Source: Paenibacillus sp. HB172176 (GTDB taxonomy: Bacteria > Bacillota > Bacilli > Paenibacillales > Paenibacillaceae). From it: a stretch of 64,000 nt of DNA. The position numbers were made by a program, and so were the translations under genes. Positions within the stretch are counted from its first letter, which is position 1. Every line of letters starts with the position of its first letter. The notes under the pieces are model-generated. The model ran no database searches and was not told where the DNA came from. It saw only the letters and a list, made by a program, of their open reading frames with translations. This document shows, one piece after another, positions 56,141-64,000 of this stretch. The stretch lies in NCBI RefSeq assembly GCF_011947265.1, contig NZ_JAATHD010000005.1:86856-150855 (forward strand). Reading direction: 5' to 3'.

Positions 56141-56968
56141 ATGAAAGGGAATCAACGGGCGAGTCTATGGGTAAGCCGGCTAGTCATATGGATCGCCATC
56201 TTCTGCACGCTGTTTCCGGCTTATTGGATTTTTATGGCCTCCTTCTCCGCAGGCCAAAGCTTCTTCAGCGCGACACTGTTCCCCAAGGCGCTGACAACGC
56301 AAAATTACGAGCGTCTGATCGTAGAGACCGACTTCATGATTTGGGTTGGCAACTCGCTCAAGATCTGCCTGTGGGTGTCAGTTATTCAACTGTTCCTGAC
56401 GAGCACGTCGGCGTACGCCTTCTCGCGCCAGCGCTTCCCCGGCAGGAAGAACGGACTGCTTGCCTTGCTCGTGCTTCAGGTATTCCCGAGCAGCATGGCC
56501 GTTTCGGGTTATTTCATCCTCATCTATCGATTCGGGCTGTCGGACAGCGTCTTCGCGCTGATCCTGGTGCTGGCGGGAGGGAGCGCCTTCAATATCTGGC
56601 TGCTCAAGGCGTATATCGATACGATTCCGAAGGAGCTTGACGAGGCGGCCTTCGTGTCGGGTGCCAGTCACCTGATCGTGTTCACGCGCATCATTCTGCC
56701 GCTGGCTCGGCCTCAAATCGCGGTTATCTTCGTCTTCTCCTTCATCGCGGCGTACAGCGAGTATGTCATTACTTCGGTCTTCCTGAACAAGCCGGCCAAT
56801 CACACGCTGGCGCTTGGGCTTCAGACCTTCATCACGAATCAGTTCGCGGCGAACTGGACGCTGTTCGCGGCCGCCGCGGTGCTGTCATCCTTGCCGATCA
56901 TGGCGATGTTCATGTTCATGCAGCGGTTTATTCAGAACGGTCTGGCCGCAACCGGCGTCAAGGGCTGA
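56141..56968 (+). CDS. ABC sugar permease, MalG-like
   Basis: At 275 residues it has six TM segments and the EAA loop LDEAAFVSGASHLIVFTRIIL near residue 167. It completes the membrane part of the galacto-oligosaccharide importer. GGGGAGGAAG lies just before the ATG. The secreted GH53 gene follows after 98 bases with its own strong ribosome binding site. Confidence 0.92.
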   Translation: MKGNQRASLWVSRLVIWIAIFCTLFPAYWIFMASFSAGQSFFSATLFPKALTTQNYERLIVETDFMIWVGNSLKICLWVSVIQLFLTSTSAYAFSRQRFPGRKNGLLALLVLQVFPSSMAVSGYFILIYRFGLSDSVFALILVLAGGSAFNIWLLKAYIDTIPKELDEAAFVSGASHLIVFTRIILPLARPQIAVIFVFSFIAAYSEYVITSVFLNKPANHTLALGLQTFITNQFAANWTLFAAAAVLSSLPIMAMFMFMQRFIQNGLAATGVKG

Positions 56969-57066
56969 CGGTCATACATATTGAGAGGAGGTGATGAACC
57001 GGCTTGACGGGGGTCTGATGATACATCTGTATGAACGGGCAAGCGACATGATCAGAGGAGGATGGT

Positions 57067-58722
57067 ATGATGTTGAGAAAGCGGTTTCGGAAAGCAACGA
57101 CAGCGATGCTGGTTGTTGCGGTACTGCTCGGGGGAAGCGTCAACGCGCCTTCGTCCGCAACGGCGGAGGAGTACGACGATTTCATCCGCGGTGTTGACGT
57201 ATCCATGCTAAGCATGGTGGAAGACCTCGGCGGTCAATTCTATTCGGACAATGTCGAAGGAGACGCGCTGGAGATTCTGCATGACAACGGCGCCAACTAT
57301 GTCAGACTGAAGCTGTGGGTCGATCCCTATGACGCGAACGGCAACCCTTATGGCGGAGGAACCAACGACTTCGAGACGACACTGGCCCTTGCCAAGCGGG
57401 CCGATGACCTTGGCATGGGCATTCTGATCAACTTCCATCTGAGCGACTGGTGGACGGATCCTGCCAAGCAGATCAAGCCGAAAGCCTGGAGCAGCCTGTC
57501 CTTCTCCAGCTTGAAGACGACGCTGTACAACTATATGAAGGACACGCTCGACGACTTCGCGGACGAAGGAATCGTCCCCGATATGGTTCAGGTCGGCAAT
57601 GAGATTCCGACGGGGATTTTGCACGATGACGGCAAGGTGGGCGATGGCAATGACGACTTCTCCGATCTGGCCGAATTGCTCGAGAGTGCCATCGACGGCG
57701 TGAGGGATTCGGCGGCGTCAAGCACCCGGGTTATTCTTCATCTTGATCATGGCGGCGATAACGCGCTCTATCTGTGGTGGTTCGGCAATCTGCTTGCCGC
57801 CGATCCGAATTTGGACTTTGATATTATTGGTCTCTCCTTCTACCCGATGTGGCATGGAACGATGGATGAATTGCAATACAATCTGAATGATATCAGCAAG
57901 AGGTACGACAAGGACGTCATGATCGTGGAGACCGCTTATGCTTATACCCTGAGCGACGGCGATGGAGCGGGCAACGTATTCATAAGCGGCGACGAGAACA
58001 TCGCGGGATATCCCGCGACACCGCAAGGGCAATTCGACTTCATGAACGATCTGGAGTCCATTATCCTCAATGTCCCCGACAGTCGCGGCCTCGGTTATTT
58101 CTACTGGGAGCCAACATGGCTGCCGGTGGAGGATGCCGTGTGGGGGACGGCGGCAGGTGTGGCGTATGCCAATGATTCCGTCACTCCGACCAATACATGG
58201 GATAATCTGACCTTGTTCGATTTCGACGGGGACGCTCTCTCCTCGATGAATCTGCTGAACGAGCCTGCGTCGAATCTCCTGACTAATTCCAGTTTCGAGT
58301 CAGACGGTTACACGAATACCCCGTCCGGCTGGAGCGTGTGGCTTCCAAGCGGCATTTCCGCGACAACGATTAAGACGGAGAGCAGCAACGCCTTCGACGG
58401 CGATTACAAGCTGACATTCTGGAATTCGTCGAGCTACAGCGCCTCGATCTACAAGACCTTCACGGGCCTTGAGAACGGCACTTATTCGTTCAGCGTATGG
58501 GCCATGACCAACGGGGATCAGACGACGCTGCAGCTCTATGCGAAGAATTACGGAGGCTCGGAGCTCGATACGACGATCGAAACGAGCGATGTGAACTGGA
58601 ATCTGTTCACCATTGACAATATCGAGGTCACCAACGGCACTTGCGAGATCGGCATCTATACAGTTGCCGGGGCGAATGACTGGCTCAATCTCGATAAGGC
58701 GATGTTCAGAAAAGTGGAATAA
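57067..58722 (+). CDS. secreted GH53 endo-beta-1,4-galactanase with C-terminal binding domain
   Basis: The protein has 551 residues. A signal peptide (about 1-33, cut near ATAEE) precedes the GH53 domain (about 40-400), with acid/base Glu in QVGNEIPTG and nucleophile Glu in IVETAYAY. A C-terminal beta-sandwich of about 145 residues begins NLLTNSSFESDG and resembles the CBM61-type galactan-binding modules joined to other GH53 enzymes. It should cut pectic beta-1,4-galactan outside the cell and feed the ABC importer just upstream. AGAGGAGG supports the ATG pair at 57067/57070. A terminator follows. Confidence 0.92.
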   Translation: MMLRKRFRKATTAMLVVAVLLGGSVNAPSSATAEEYDDFIRGVDVSMLSMVEDLGGQFYSDNVEGDALEILHDNGANYVRLKLWVDPYDANGNPYGGGTNDFETTLALAKRADDLGMGILINFHLSDWWTDPAKQIKPKAWSSLSFSSLKTTLYNYMKDTLDDFADEGIVPDMVQVGNEIPTGILHDDGKVGDGNDDFSDLAELLESAIDGVRDSAASSTRVILHLDHGGDNALYLWWFGNLLAADPNLDFDIIGLSFYPMWHGTMDELQYNLNDISKRYDKDVMIVETAYAYTLSDGDGAGNVFISGDENIAGYPATPQGQFDFMNDLESIILNVPDSRGLGYFYWEPTWLPVEDAVWGTAAGVAYANDSVTPTNTWDNLTLFDFDGDALSSMNLLNEPASNLLTNSSFESDGYTNTPSGWSVWLPSGISATTIKTESSNAFDGDYKLTFWNSSSYSASIYKTFTGLENGTYSFSVWAMTNGDQTTLQLYAKNYGGSELDTTIETSDVNWNLFTIDNIEVTNGTCEIGIYTVAGANDWLNLDKAMFRKVE

Positions 58723-58735
58723 CGCTTCTTGGGAG

Positions 58736-58776
58736 AAAGGTCCATGTCGCAACTATTGCGATTATGGGCCTTTTTT
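58736..58776 (+). terminator. terminator of the galactan operon
   Basis: AAAGGTCCATGTCGCAA pairs, with few mismatches, to TTGCGATTATGGGCCTTT around a short loop, ending in six Ts. Confidence 0.88.
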
Positions 58777-58961
58777 CAACCATATAGCGTACTATGTCAA
58801 CTAATTTTTGACCGACTATAGAGCAACCCAAACACACCTAACCGATTATTTTTACAAAATATGGTTACAAACTGATGAAAAGCTGCAGGTCGAACATCAC
58901 ATGAAGACCTCGAAATGCTGAAATGTCTAGAAAAGTGGCTTTGATGGAGACAGGCGGAACG

Positions 58962-59147
58962 CTAACGAAGATTGATAACGTTAAGAGCATAAAAAGGCAT
59001 CTTATTCAAATCTAACGAAGATCTATCATCTTATTTCAAGGTTTCGGGCTGCGATCATGCTCGCTATTGATGAAATAACGATACCAATTTTCGTTAGATT
59101 CACGCAGGCCTGAGATTCAGGCGTTTAGCGTTATGAGTCTTCGTTAG
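58962..59147. repeat. 186-bp palindromic repeat element
   Basis: The ends are CTAACGAAGA (58962-58971) and its exact complement TCTTCGTTAG (59138-59147). Internal copies of CTAACGAAGA (about 59014) and of the inverted TTTTCGTTAG (about 59090) make a doubly palindromic unit. The rest of the 58777-59285 gap shows no gene. It could be a MITE or a dispersed palindromic repeat. Confidence 0.6.
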
Positions 59148-59250
59148 GATCCCATGGTCGGAGAGAACCAAATGCCATTAAGGAAACGGAATGAACGACA
59201 GGCTACTTCGCTTACGACTCTGTCAAGTCAGATTTCTATGAATTTGTGCG

Positions 59251-59279
59251 TTGACAAGCTACCTACCAGATGGTAGATT
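59251..59279 (+). promoter_or_regulatory. promoter and operator of the second TetR gene
   Basis: TTGACA (59251-59256), 17 bases, then TAGATT (59274-59279). The inverted repeat CTACC-AGAT-GGTAG (59263-59276) lies between and over the -10, an ideal place for autorepression. The predicted start site at about 59286 coincides with the ATG, and no Shine-Dalgarno is visible, so the transcript may be leaderless. Confidence 0.7.
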
Positions 59280-59285
59280 CATATT

Positions 59286-59864
59286 ATGAAAAATTCAACG
59301 ACTACGTATGATGACATTCTGGCTTGCGCTCGTAATTTAATCGTGACCGGCGGTTATAACGGCTTCAGCTATGCCGACATCGCGGAGGTGGTCGGGATTC
59401 GCAAGGCGAGCATTCATCACCATTTTCCAACCAAGGTCGATTTGGTCCGAACGCTGGTTGCCCGGTATCGGAAAGAAGGAGAAGTTGGATTGGCGAATCT
59501 CAACCTTCAGGTACACGATTCGCTGGAATTGCTTCGTGCCTACGTTGGTTATTGGGAAGCCTGCATTGCGGACGCGAGCGATCCGTTCTGCATCTGCGCT
59601 CTGTTGGCAAGCGAACTACCCGTTTTGCCCGAGAAAGTTGGCCTGGAGGTCCGTGCACATTTTCGCTCCCTGTCGGCATGGTTAACATCTGTATTGGAGC
59701 AAGGCGTTAGCCGAGGTCAACTCCGGCTGACGAGCTCCGCTCATGCCGAGGCCGAATCGTTCATGGCAACGGTTCACGGAGCGATGCTTTCGGCGCGGGC
59801 TTACGGCGATCCGAAGATGTTCGGCTTCGTGACAGAACCGCTTTTGCAGCGACTGGCTTTATGA
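59286..59864 (+). CDS. TetR-family regulator, likely of the adjacent peroxiredoxin
   Basis: This 192-residue protein has a TetR helix-turn-helix (about 25-58: FSYADIAEVVGIRKASIHHHF). Its C-terminal domain contains two Cys in DPFCICALLA, possibly redox- or thiol-reactive. Starting at the ATG at 59286 gives a complete domain; no ribosome binding site is present. The peroxiredoxin gene follows after 61 bases, so this regulator may respond to oxidants or electrophiles (inference). Confidence 0.85.
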   Translation: MKNSTTTYDDILACARNLIVTGGYNGFSYADIAEVVGIRKASIHHHFPTKVDLVRTLVARYRKEGEVGLANLNLQVHDSLELLRAYVGYWEACIADASDPFCICALLASELPVLPEKVGLEVRAHFRSLSAWLTSVLEQGVSRGQLRLTSSAHAEAESFMATVHGAMLSARAYGDPKMFGFVTEPLLQRLAL

Positions 59865-59925
59865 TTCTCTTGTAAGGAGAGCAGCGTCGGCAATGGGTGC
59901 ATTTTATTTCAAGGAGGAGCAAACG

Positions 59926-60567
59926 ATGTCATTAGCTCAAGAACTAACGAAAAACAAACAGGAATTTACAGCGCATACCCCTATGGAAATTCAAATGGCC
60001 ATGTTCCGTCAAATCCGGGAGCAGCAGGAAGCAGGAATGGTGTACGGCCGACAGGAGGGGCAGAAGGCAAAGGATTTTACACTCAAGAATGCTCTGGGAG
60101 AAACGGTCAACCTTTATGATGAGCTGTCCAAAGGGCCTGTTGTCCTGACCTTCTACCGTGGAGGCTGGTGCCCGTTCTGCAACAGTCAGTTGAAGGCCTA
60201 TCAGCGGCTTCTGCCTGATATTCAAGCTCTCGGGGGTCAGCTGATTGCGGTCAGCCCGCAAAGCCCGGACAACACGCTTTCCCATCAAGAAAAAGCGGAG
60301 TTGACGTTCCAGGTACTTAGCGACAGCCATGGTCTCGTGGCCGCTATCTATAACATTCTTTACGATGTCCCTGACTACATACAAGATATTATGAAACCAA
60401 TGGGAATGGACCTGGCAGAATACAATGCCACTGATCGCTGGATTCTACCGATTCCATCTACCTTTATGATTGACGAATCCGGCATCATCCGTTCCGCTTA
60501 TGTGAATCCGGACTTTATGCAGCGTTTGGATCCGGAGAGCATCCTGCATGAATTGAGAAAGCTATAA
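59926..60567 (+). CDS. AhpC/TSA-type peroxiredoxin
   Basis: This 213-residue thioredoxin-fold protein carries the active-site GGWCPFCNSQLKAY near residue 75, a C-x-x-C placement typical of the peroxiredoxin-like (AhpC/TSA) group. ISPQSPDN-like VSPQSPDNT and the later PIPSTFMIDESGIIRSAYV segment complete the fold. It probably reduces peroxides using thiol donors. AAGGAGGAG is 6 bases before ATG 59926; the upstream in-frame ATG lacks a site. It is likely co-transcribed with the TetR gene. Confidence 0.85.
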   Translation: MSLAQELTKNKQEFTAHTPMEIQMAMFRQIREQQEAGMVYGRQEGQKAKDFTLKNALGETVNLYDELSKGPVVLTFYRGGWCPFCNSQLKAYQRLLPDIQALGGQLIAVSPQSPDNTLSHQEKAELTFQVLSDSHGLVAAIYNILYDVPDYIQDIMKPMGMDLAEYNATDRWILPIPSTFMIDESGIIRSAYVNPDFMQRLDPESILHELRKL

Positions 60568-60618
60568 ATATTGCATCGAGAAATAAACAAGCGGACATAG
60601 AGAACGCTATTCGTGAAT

Positions 60619-60846
60619 AAAAAGGATCTCAGTCCACTATAAGTGCGTGTTCAAAAAGTTCGGTTTTCAGCATCGAGAAGATTGGATGAAGGTAGAAACT
60701 GAGGAGCGGAGCGTAGTTGAAGCTACGTGAGCACCGGAAGTTTCGTCTGAATTCAATATTCGATGTCGAATATGCTCCTTGGCATACTTCGTGATGGAAA
60801 GTGGACTTTTTGAACAACCTCTATAAGTGGGAAATGAGATCCTTTT
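60619..60846 (+). terminator. terminator of the peroxiredoxin gene, split by an inserted element
   Basis: The left arm AAAAGGATCTCA lies at about 60620-60631 and the exact complement TGAGATCCTTTT at 60835-60846. Joined without the 60646-60820 insertion and one 9-base duplicate, they form a continuous hairpin with an inner CCACT/AGTGG stem. The stem is now separated by about 200 bases. Confidence 0.6.
60646..60820. mobile_element. 175-bp MITE-like element with terminal inverted repeats and 9-bp duplication
   Basis: The ends carry GTTCAAAAAGT (60649-60659) and its exact complement ACTTTTTGAAC (60805-60815). CTATAAGTG flanks both sides (60637-60645 and 60821-60829), as a target-site duplication would. 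No gene is inside. A related single end occurs at 23493. The mobilising transposase family is unknown. Confidence 0.75.
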
Positions 60847-60958
60847 GTATGTGAATAGAGATATTCTTTGGATGCAAAGACAACGCGCCCTCCTTGTCAG
60901 CCTCTGCAAAATCTGCTATGAATGTAAGAAGAAACGTTCGGACGGAGGGAATAAGCGG

Positions 60959-61744
60959 ATGCATAAGCTGATTATTGTCGATGATAATTTACGCGATCGC
61001 AAAGGAATTGCCGGTTTGTTGCCGTGGAAGTCATTAGGATGCGAGGTAGCGGGCATTTTCTCGAATGGAATGGAGGCGCTTTCAGCGACGAAGGCTTTGC
61101 GGCCCGACATTGTATTGACCGATGTGCAAATGCCGCTCATGGACGGGATCGAATTGGGACAAAGAGTGAAGAAGGAATTCCCGGCTGTGCAATTGATCTT
61201 TATGAGCAATTATGACGATTTCACGTTTACCCGCGGCGCTTTGCAGCTCGAGGCGGCGGATTATGTGTTAAAGCCGATTCGCAAGGATGAGCTGAATGAG
61301 GTTGTGGCCAAGGTAATCGGCAAGCTCGTCCGCGAGCAAACCTTGCGCCGGGAGAGAGAGTCCTTGCTGATGCAATACCGGGAATCCCGGGCCCTGGAGC
61401 AAGCAGGCGAGGAGAGCACCTATCATGAAGACATCGTCGACCGGATCAAAGAAATTGTGGAATCGCGCTATGCCGAGACGATTACGGTACAGGAAATTGC
61501 CGAAGCCGTGTATCTAAGCGTCAGTCATGTGAACAAGCTGTTCAAAGAAAAGACCGGGAGCAACATATTCGAATATTTGACGGAATACCGAATGGAGAAA
61601 GCGAAGGAAATGCTGCGCAAGCCGGATAGTCTGATCTATCGGGTTGCCGAAGAGTCGGGCTATGTGAACAAATCGCATTTTTGTCTGGTGTTCAAGAAGC
61701 ATACCGGCTTCTCGCCATCCCAGTACAAAAGGCTATTCCACTAA
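60959..61744 (+). CDS. YesN-type response regulator (REC plus AraC)
   Basis: The protein has 261 residues. The receiver domain (about 1-120) has Asp in VLTDVQMPL and Lys in VLKPIRKDE. A linker follows, then an AraC-type DNA-binding domain (about 155-260) with VYLSVSHVNKLFKEKTG and GYVNKSHFCLVFKKHTG. These are paired with YesM-type kinases and usually govern carbohydrate-uptake genes; the adjacent fucosidase gene is a likely target. ATG 60959 has GGAGGGA 8 bases upstream; an upstream in-frame extension reaches into the MITE flank and was rejected. Confidence 0.9.
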   Translation: MHKLIIVDDNLRDRKGIAGLLPWKSLGCEVAGIFSNGMEALSATKALRPDIVLTDVQMPLMDGIELGQRVKKEFPAVQLIFMSNYDDFTFTRGALQLEAADYVLKPIRKDELNEVVAKVIGKLVREQTLRRERESLLMQYRESRALEQAGEESTYHEDIVDRIKEIVESRYAETITVQEIAEAVYLSVSHVNKLFKEKTGSNIFEYLTEYRMEKAKEMLRKPDSLIYRVAEESGYVNKSHFCLVFKKHTGFSPSQYKRLFH

Positions 61745-61773
61745 TCCTGGCAGGCGCAAGGGGGGCAAGGGTC

Positions 61774-63468
61774 ATGAAACGACTGTTCGCTCGAATAAGC
61801 GGGCTCTATAGCGGGCTATATTATCGACAGAAGCTGTTCGCGGCGATACTCGTGCTCATGCTCCCGCCATTGCTATTGCTCTCCATGATTTCTTTGGGCA
61901 TCTACATGTTTGAGAAGAAACAGGCGCTGTTAGCGTCGTACAACGAACAATTTGGCAATGAAGCGTCGCTCTTGGATCAGAAGTTCTACTCCAGCATTGA
62001 AAAATCGATTTACGTGACGAACAATCTGCAAATTTTGTTGCTGCTGAAGCAGAATTACAGCTCCGATCTGCTCGCCTATATGGATAATCTCGATAATGTG
62101 CGCCCGCTGCTTGATGCGCTTCGCTCGGATGACACGCACAATCAGATTCATCTGTACAGCTTCAATCAGACGATTTACAGCACGGACGGCATCAGGAAAA
62201 TCGACGATTTGGATCCGGCTGTACGCCGGCTAGTGCTGAATGCAAGCAACGACTATCCCGTGCGGATGTTAAAGTCCTCGCAAGAGACCGGTCATCTGGA
62301 GGTTCGCATTTACGGGACAATTATGGACATCAACAAACCGCTTGCCATTACCGAGGTCGTCTTCCCGGTGGAGGAAACGTTCAGTTCCTTAAGGGAGATG
62401 CTGCCCTCGGACAGCCGAATAGTCTATCGCATGAAGGACGGGACGAGCTATACGATCGGAAGCAAAGGGGATTTCGGCGATGCCTATCTCGTGGAGCTGC
62501 CGTTAAAGTCCGCGCAGGACGAGCTGCTGCTCTATGTCGGCAAAACCTCAGTTTGGCTTCATCTTGCGCCGATTGTACTCCTTCCCTTCATCATGCTGGC
62601 CGGATTATTGCTGACCATCTTCGTCTCCATTCGACTTGTGTCCACCTTGCTGACCAAACGGCTTGTACGCTTGACGGGCATGATTCGCGGGGAAGTGGAC
62701 AGCCTCGGTTCGGACGATCAGCTTAAGCAGGTGCTGGGTCATGATGAGCTTGGCCAGCTTGATCGCAGCTTTCATCGATTGGTTGTCCATATTCGACGTC
62801 ATTACGAAGAATCTGCACAGAAGGAAGTGGAACGCCGGCTGCTGGAGGCCGAGTTGCTGCAAAATCATATTAATCCGCATGTGCTGTACAACACGCTTTC
62901 GGGAATCAAGTGGGTTTACCAGGACGAGAGGCTTCACCAGCTTATCGACGATATGGTGGAATTCTATCGCTTGTTCCTGAGTCGCGGCGAAGTGGAAGTG
63001 ACGCTTGCGCAGGAGCTTGCGATGCTAGAGAAATATATGAAGATGCATCAATTCTCCTATGCGCTGGATTTCAACTATGCGATCACGACGGAGCCGGAAT
63101 TGAACGAGGCGTACCTGTTGCGCAACCTGTTGCAGCCGATTGTAGAAAACGCTCTCCTACATGGCATTCATCAGCTTGATTCAGGAGGAAGAGTGACGAT
63201 CGCGGCGAGGAGAGAGGCTGCGCAAGTCATGATCGAAATTTGCGACAATGGGGGAGGAATCGATCCGTCAGGGAAGCCTGTGCCCTCAACTTCCGTCTCT
63301 GAGCTGACGTTGAAATCCAAGCCGTCCGGCAGCGGATACGCGCTGTCGAATATCGAGCGCCGCATCAAGCTGTATTACGGCGAGCCGTTCGGCCTCTATT
63401 TGGAAAGCTCCCCGCCTACGGGAACCAAGGCGACAATGATTTTGCCTTTTCGTCGACAAATCGACTAG
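61774..63468 (+). CDS. YesM-type sensor histidine kinase
   Basis: The protein has 564 residues. TM1 (about 22-46), a large extracellular Cache-like sensor region, TM2 (about 268-292), HAMP, then the His_kinase domain with the acceptor His in QNHINPHVLYNTL. The HATPase has LQPIVENALLHG, DNGGGID and GSGYALSNIERR. It forms a pair with the YesN-type regulator 29 bases upstream. In this class the sensor detects oligosaccharides or binding proteins. AAGGGGGG precedes ATG 61774. Confidence 0.9.
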   Translation: MKRLFARISGLYSGLYYRQKLFAAILVLMLPPLLLLSMISLGIYMFEKKQALLASYNEQFGNEASLLDQKFYSSIEKSIYVTNNLQILLLLKQNYSSDLLAYMDNLDNVRPLLDALRSDDTHNQIHLYSFNQTIYSTDGIRKIDDLDPAVRRLVLNASNDYPVRMLKSSQETGHLEVRIYGTIMDINKPLAITEVVFPVEETFSSLREMLPSDSRIVYRMKDGTSYTIGSKGDFGDAYLVELPLKSAQDELLLYVGKTSVWLHLAPIVLLPFIMLAGLLLTIFVSIRLVSTLLTKRLVRLTGMIRGEVDSLGSDDQLKQVLGHDELGQLDRSFHRLVVHIRRHYEESAQKEVERRLLEAELLQNHINPHVLYNTLSGIKWVYQDERLHQLIDDMVEFYRLFLSRGEVEVTLAQELAMLEKYMKMHQFSYALDFNYAITTEPELNEAYLLRNLLQPIVENALLHGIHQLDSGGRVTIAARREAAQVMIEICDNGGGIDPSGKPVPSTSVSELTLKSKPSGSGYALSNIERRIKLYYGEPFGLYLESSPPTGTKATMILPFRRQID

Positions 63469-63635
63469 CTGTTGTGTGCAATATAGCTTCATGCTCCGTT
63501 TCAAAAAACAAAATTCCGTTAGGCAATCCTTCAATTCGACTCTTGTCAGGGTCAACGCAACCTATGAAAATAGGGTAAGCGTCCAAGCTGCCGCTTGTGC
63601 GGCGGACAGAAAAGACGCAAGGAAGGGATGAAGAG

Positions 63636-64000
63636 GATGTCTAAAGAGGGGATTGCGAAACCAACCGCCGACCAATTGGCATGGCAAGACCTGGAGCTCG
63701 GCATGTTTTGTCATTTCGGCATGAACACCTTTACCGGCAAGGAATGGGGCGACGGCGGCGAATCGCCGCAAGCGTTCGCGCCGTCGCAGTTTGATGCGCG
63801 GCAATGGGTCCGCGTCGCGAAGCGTGCGGGATTCCGTTATTTGATTTTGACCGCCAAGCATCATGACGGATTCTGTCTGTGGCCGACCAAAACAACGGAT
63901 CACTCCGTGGCTTCCAGCTCTTGGCGCAACGGCAAGGGAGATGTCGTTGGGGAGGTTGCGGAGGCCTGCCGGGAAGAGGGAATTCTGTTCGGGCTATATT
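63636..64000 (+). CDS. GH29 alpha-L-fucosidase, 5' part, cut by window edge
   Basis: The first about 121 residues of a GH29-like enzyme are visible: [17 protein letters not shown] and the signature [14 protein letters not shown]. It has no signal peptide, so it is probably cytoplasmic. It hydrolyses alpha-L-fucosides; the catalytic Asp would lie beyond the edge. ATG 63636 is listed; an in-frame ATG at 63627 is equally possible because GGAAGGG lies before both. The YesN/YesM pair upstream probably controls it. The 63469-63635 gap shows no clear terminator. Confidence 0.85.

Noticed and set aside
56101..56142. Tiny frame between the two permease genes
   Set aside because: It starts ATGGAACAAATCG but runs into the MalG-like gene without its own stop or conserved sequence. 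It is ordinary spacer with a ribosome binding site.
58779..59250. Possible small RNA gene in the gap after the galactan operon
   Set aside because: Only palindromic repeat copies are seen, with no promoter plus terminator pair to define a transcript.

Overview
The window looks like chromosome of a Gram-positive, spore-forming member of the Paenibacillaceae (Paenibacillus, Cohnella or a close relative). This is inferred from the Bacillus-type pur operon order, a LysM/GH18 YaaH-type spore hydrolase, a VrrA/YqfQ-like protein, an SLH-anchored surface protein, a YesM/YesN two-component pair, strong AGGAGG-type ribosome binding sites and a GC-rich core. No rRNA, tRNA, CRISPR array or phage integrase was seen.

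Layout. 1-960: two tandem arrays with a 51-bp period, then an 8-bp microsatellite lying between a minus-strand terminator and a LysM-GH18 gene (1066-2349, minus). 2577-16308: complete purine operon purEKBCSQLFMNHD behind two inverted PurR boxes and a sigma-A promoter, with a long leader in which no purine riboswitch was recognised. 16341-29974: core genes, including a NodB deacetylase lipoprotein, a lipoprotein next to an OmpR-type two-component system, a 39-residue membrane protein, a YerB-like lipoprotein, a DUF47/PiT phosphate pair behind a candidate Pho box, a VrrA-like gene, then yerC, a CbiX-like gene, dgkB and rlmCD. Much of this order parallels the B. subtilis pur-yerB-yerC-yerQ-yefA stretch.

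29975-42350 is an AT-rich accessory island. Its core is a tight operon: a MORC/MutL-like GHKL ATPase, a Z1-type superfamily II ATPase, a PD-(D/E)XK (DUF4420-like) protein, an AIPR protein and a C5-cytosine methyltransferase with a large insert. A Vsr endonuclease and an unrecognised 68-residue protein converge on it from the other strand. This matches the MORC-linked restriction-modification neighbourhoods predicted by comparative genomics (Iyer, Abhiman and Aravind 2008). It is the most interesting system here, and as far as I know its mechanism is poorly characterised. A frameshifted gene remnant, a DUF5677-like gene and a membrane protein flank it.

42785-51409: a 1321-residue surface protein (four lamin-tail repeats, a phytase/esterase-like propeller, three SLH repeats), a lipoprotein, a ketopantoate-reductase-like gene divergent from a TetR regulator, and a FadR-type regulator overlapping a CynX/NimT-type MFS gene. 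51568-58776: a beta-1,4-galactan utilisation locus with a LacI regulator, a cytoplasmic GH53, a three-gene ABC importer lacking its ATPase, and a secreted GH53 with a carbohydrate-binding domain. GH53 outside, import, then GH53 inside forms a plausible two-step degradation route. 58962-64000: a palindromic repeat, a possibly leaderless TetR gene with a peroxiredoxin, a MITE-like element inserted in a terminator with a 9-bp duplication, a YesN/YesM pair, and the start of a GH29 fucosidase gene cut by the window edge.
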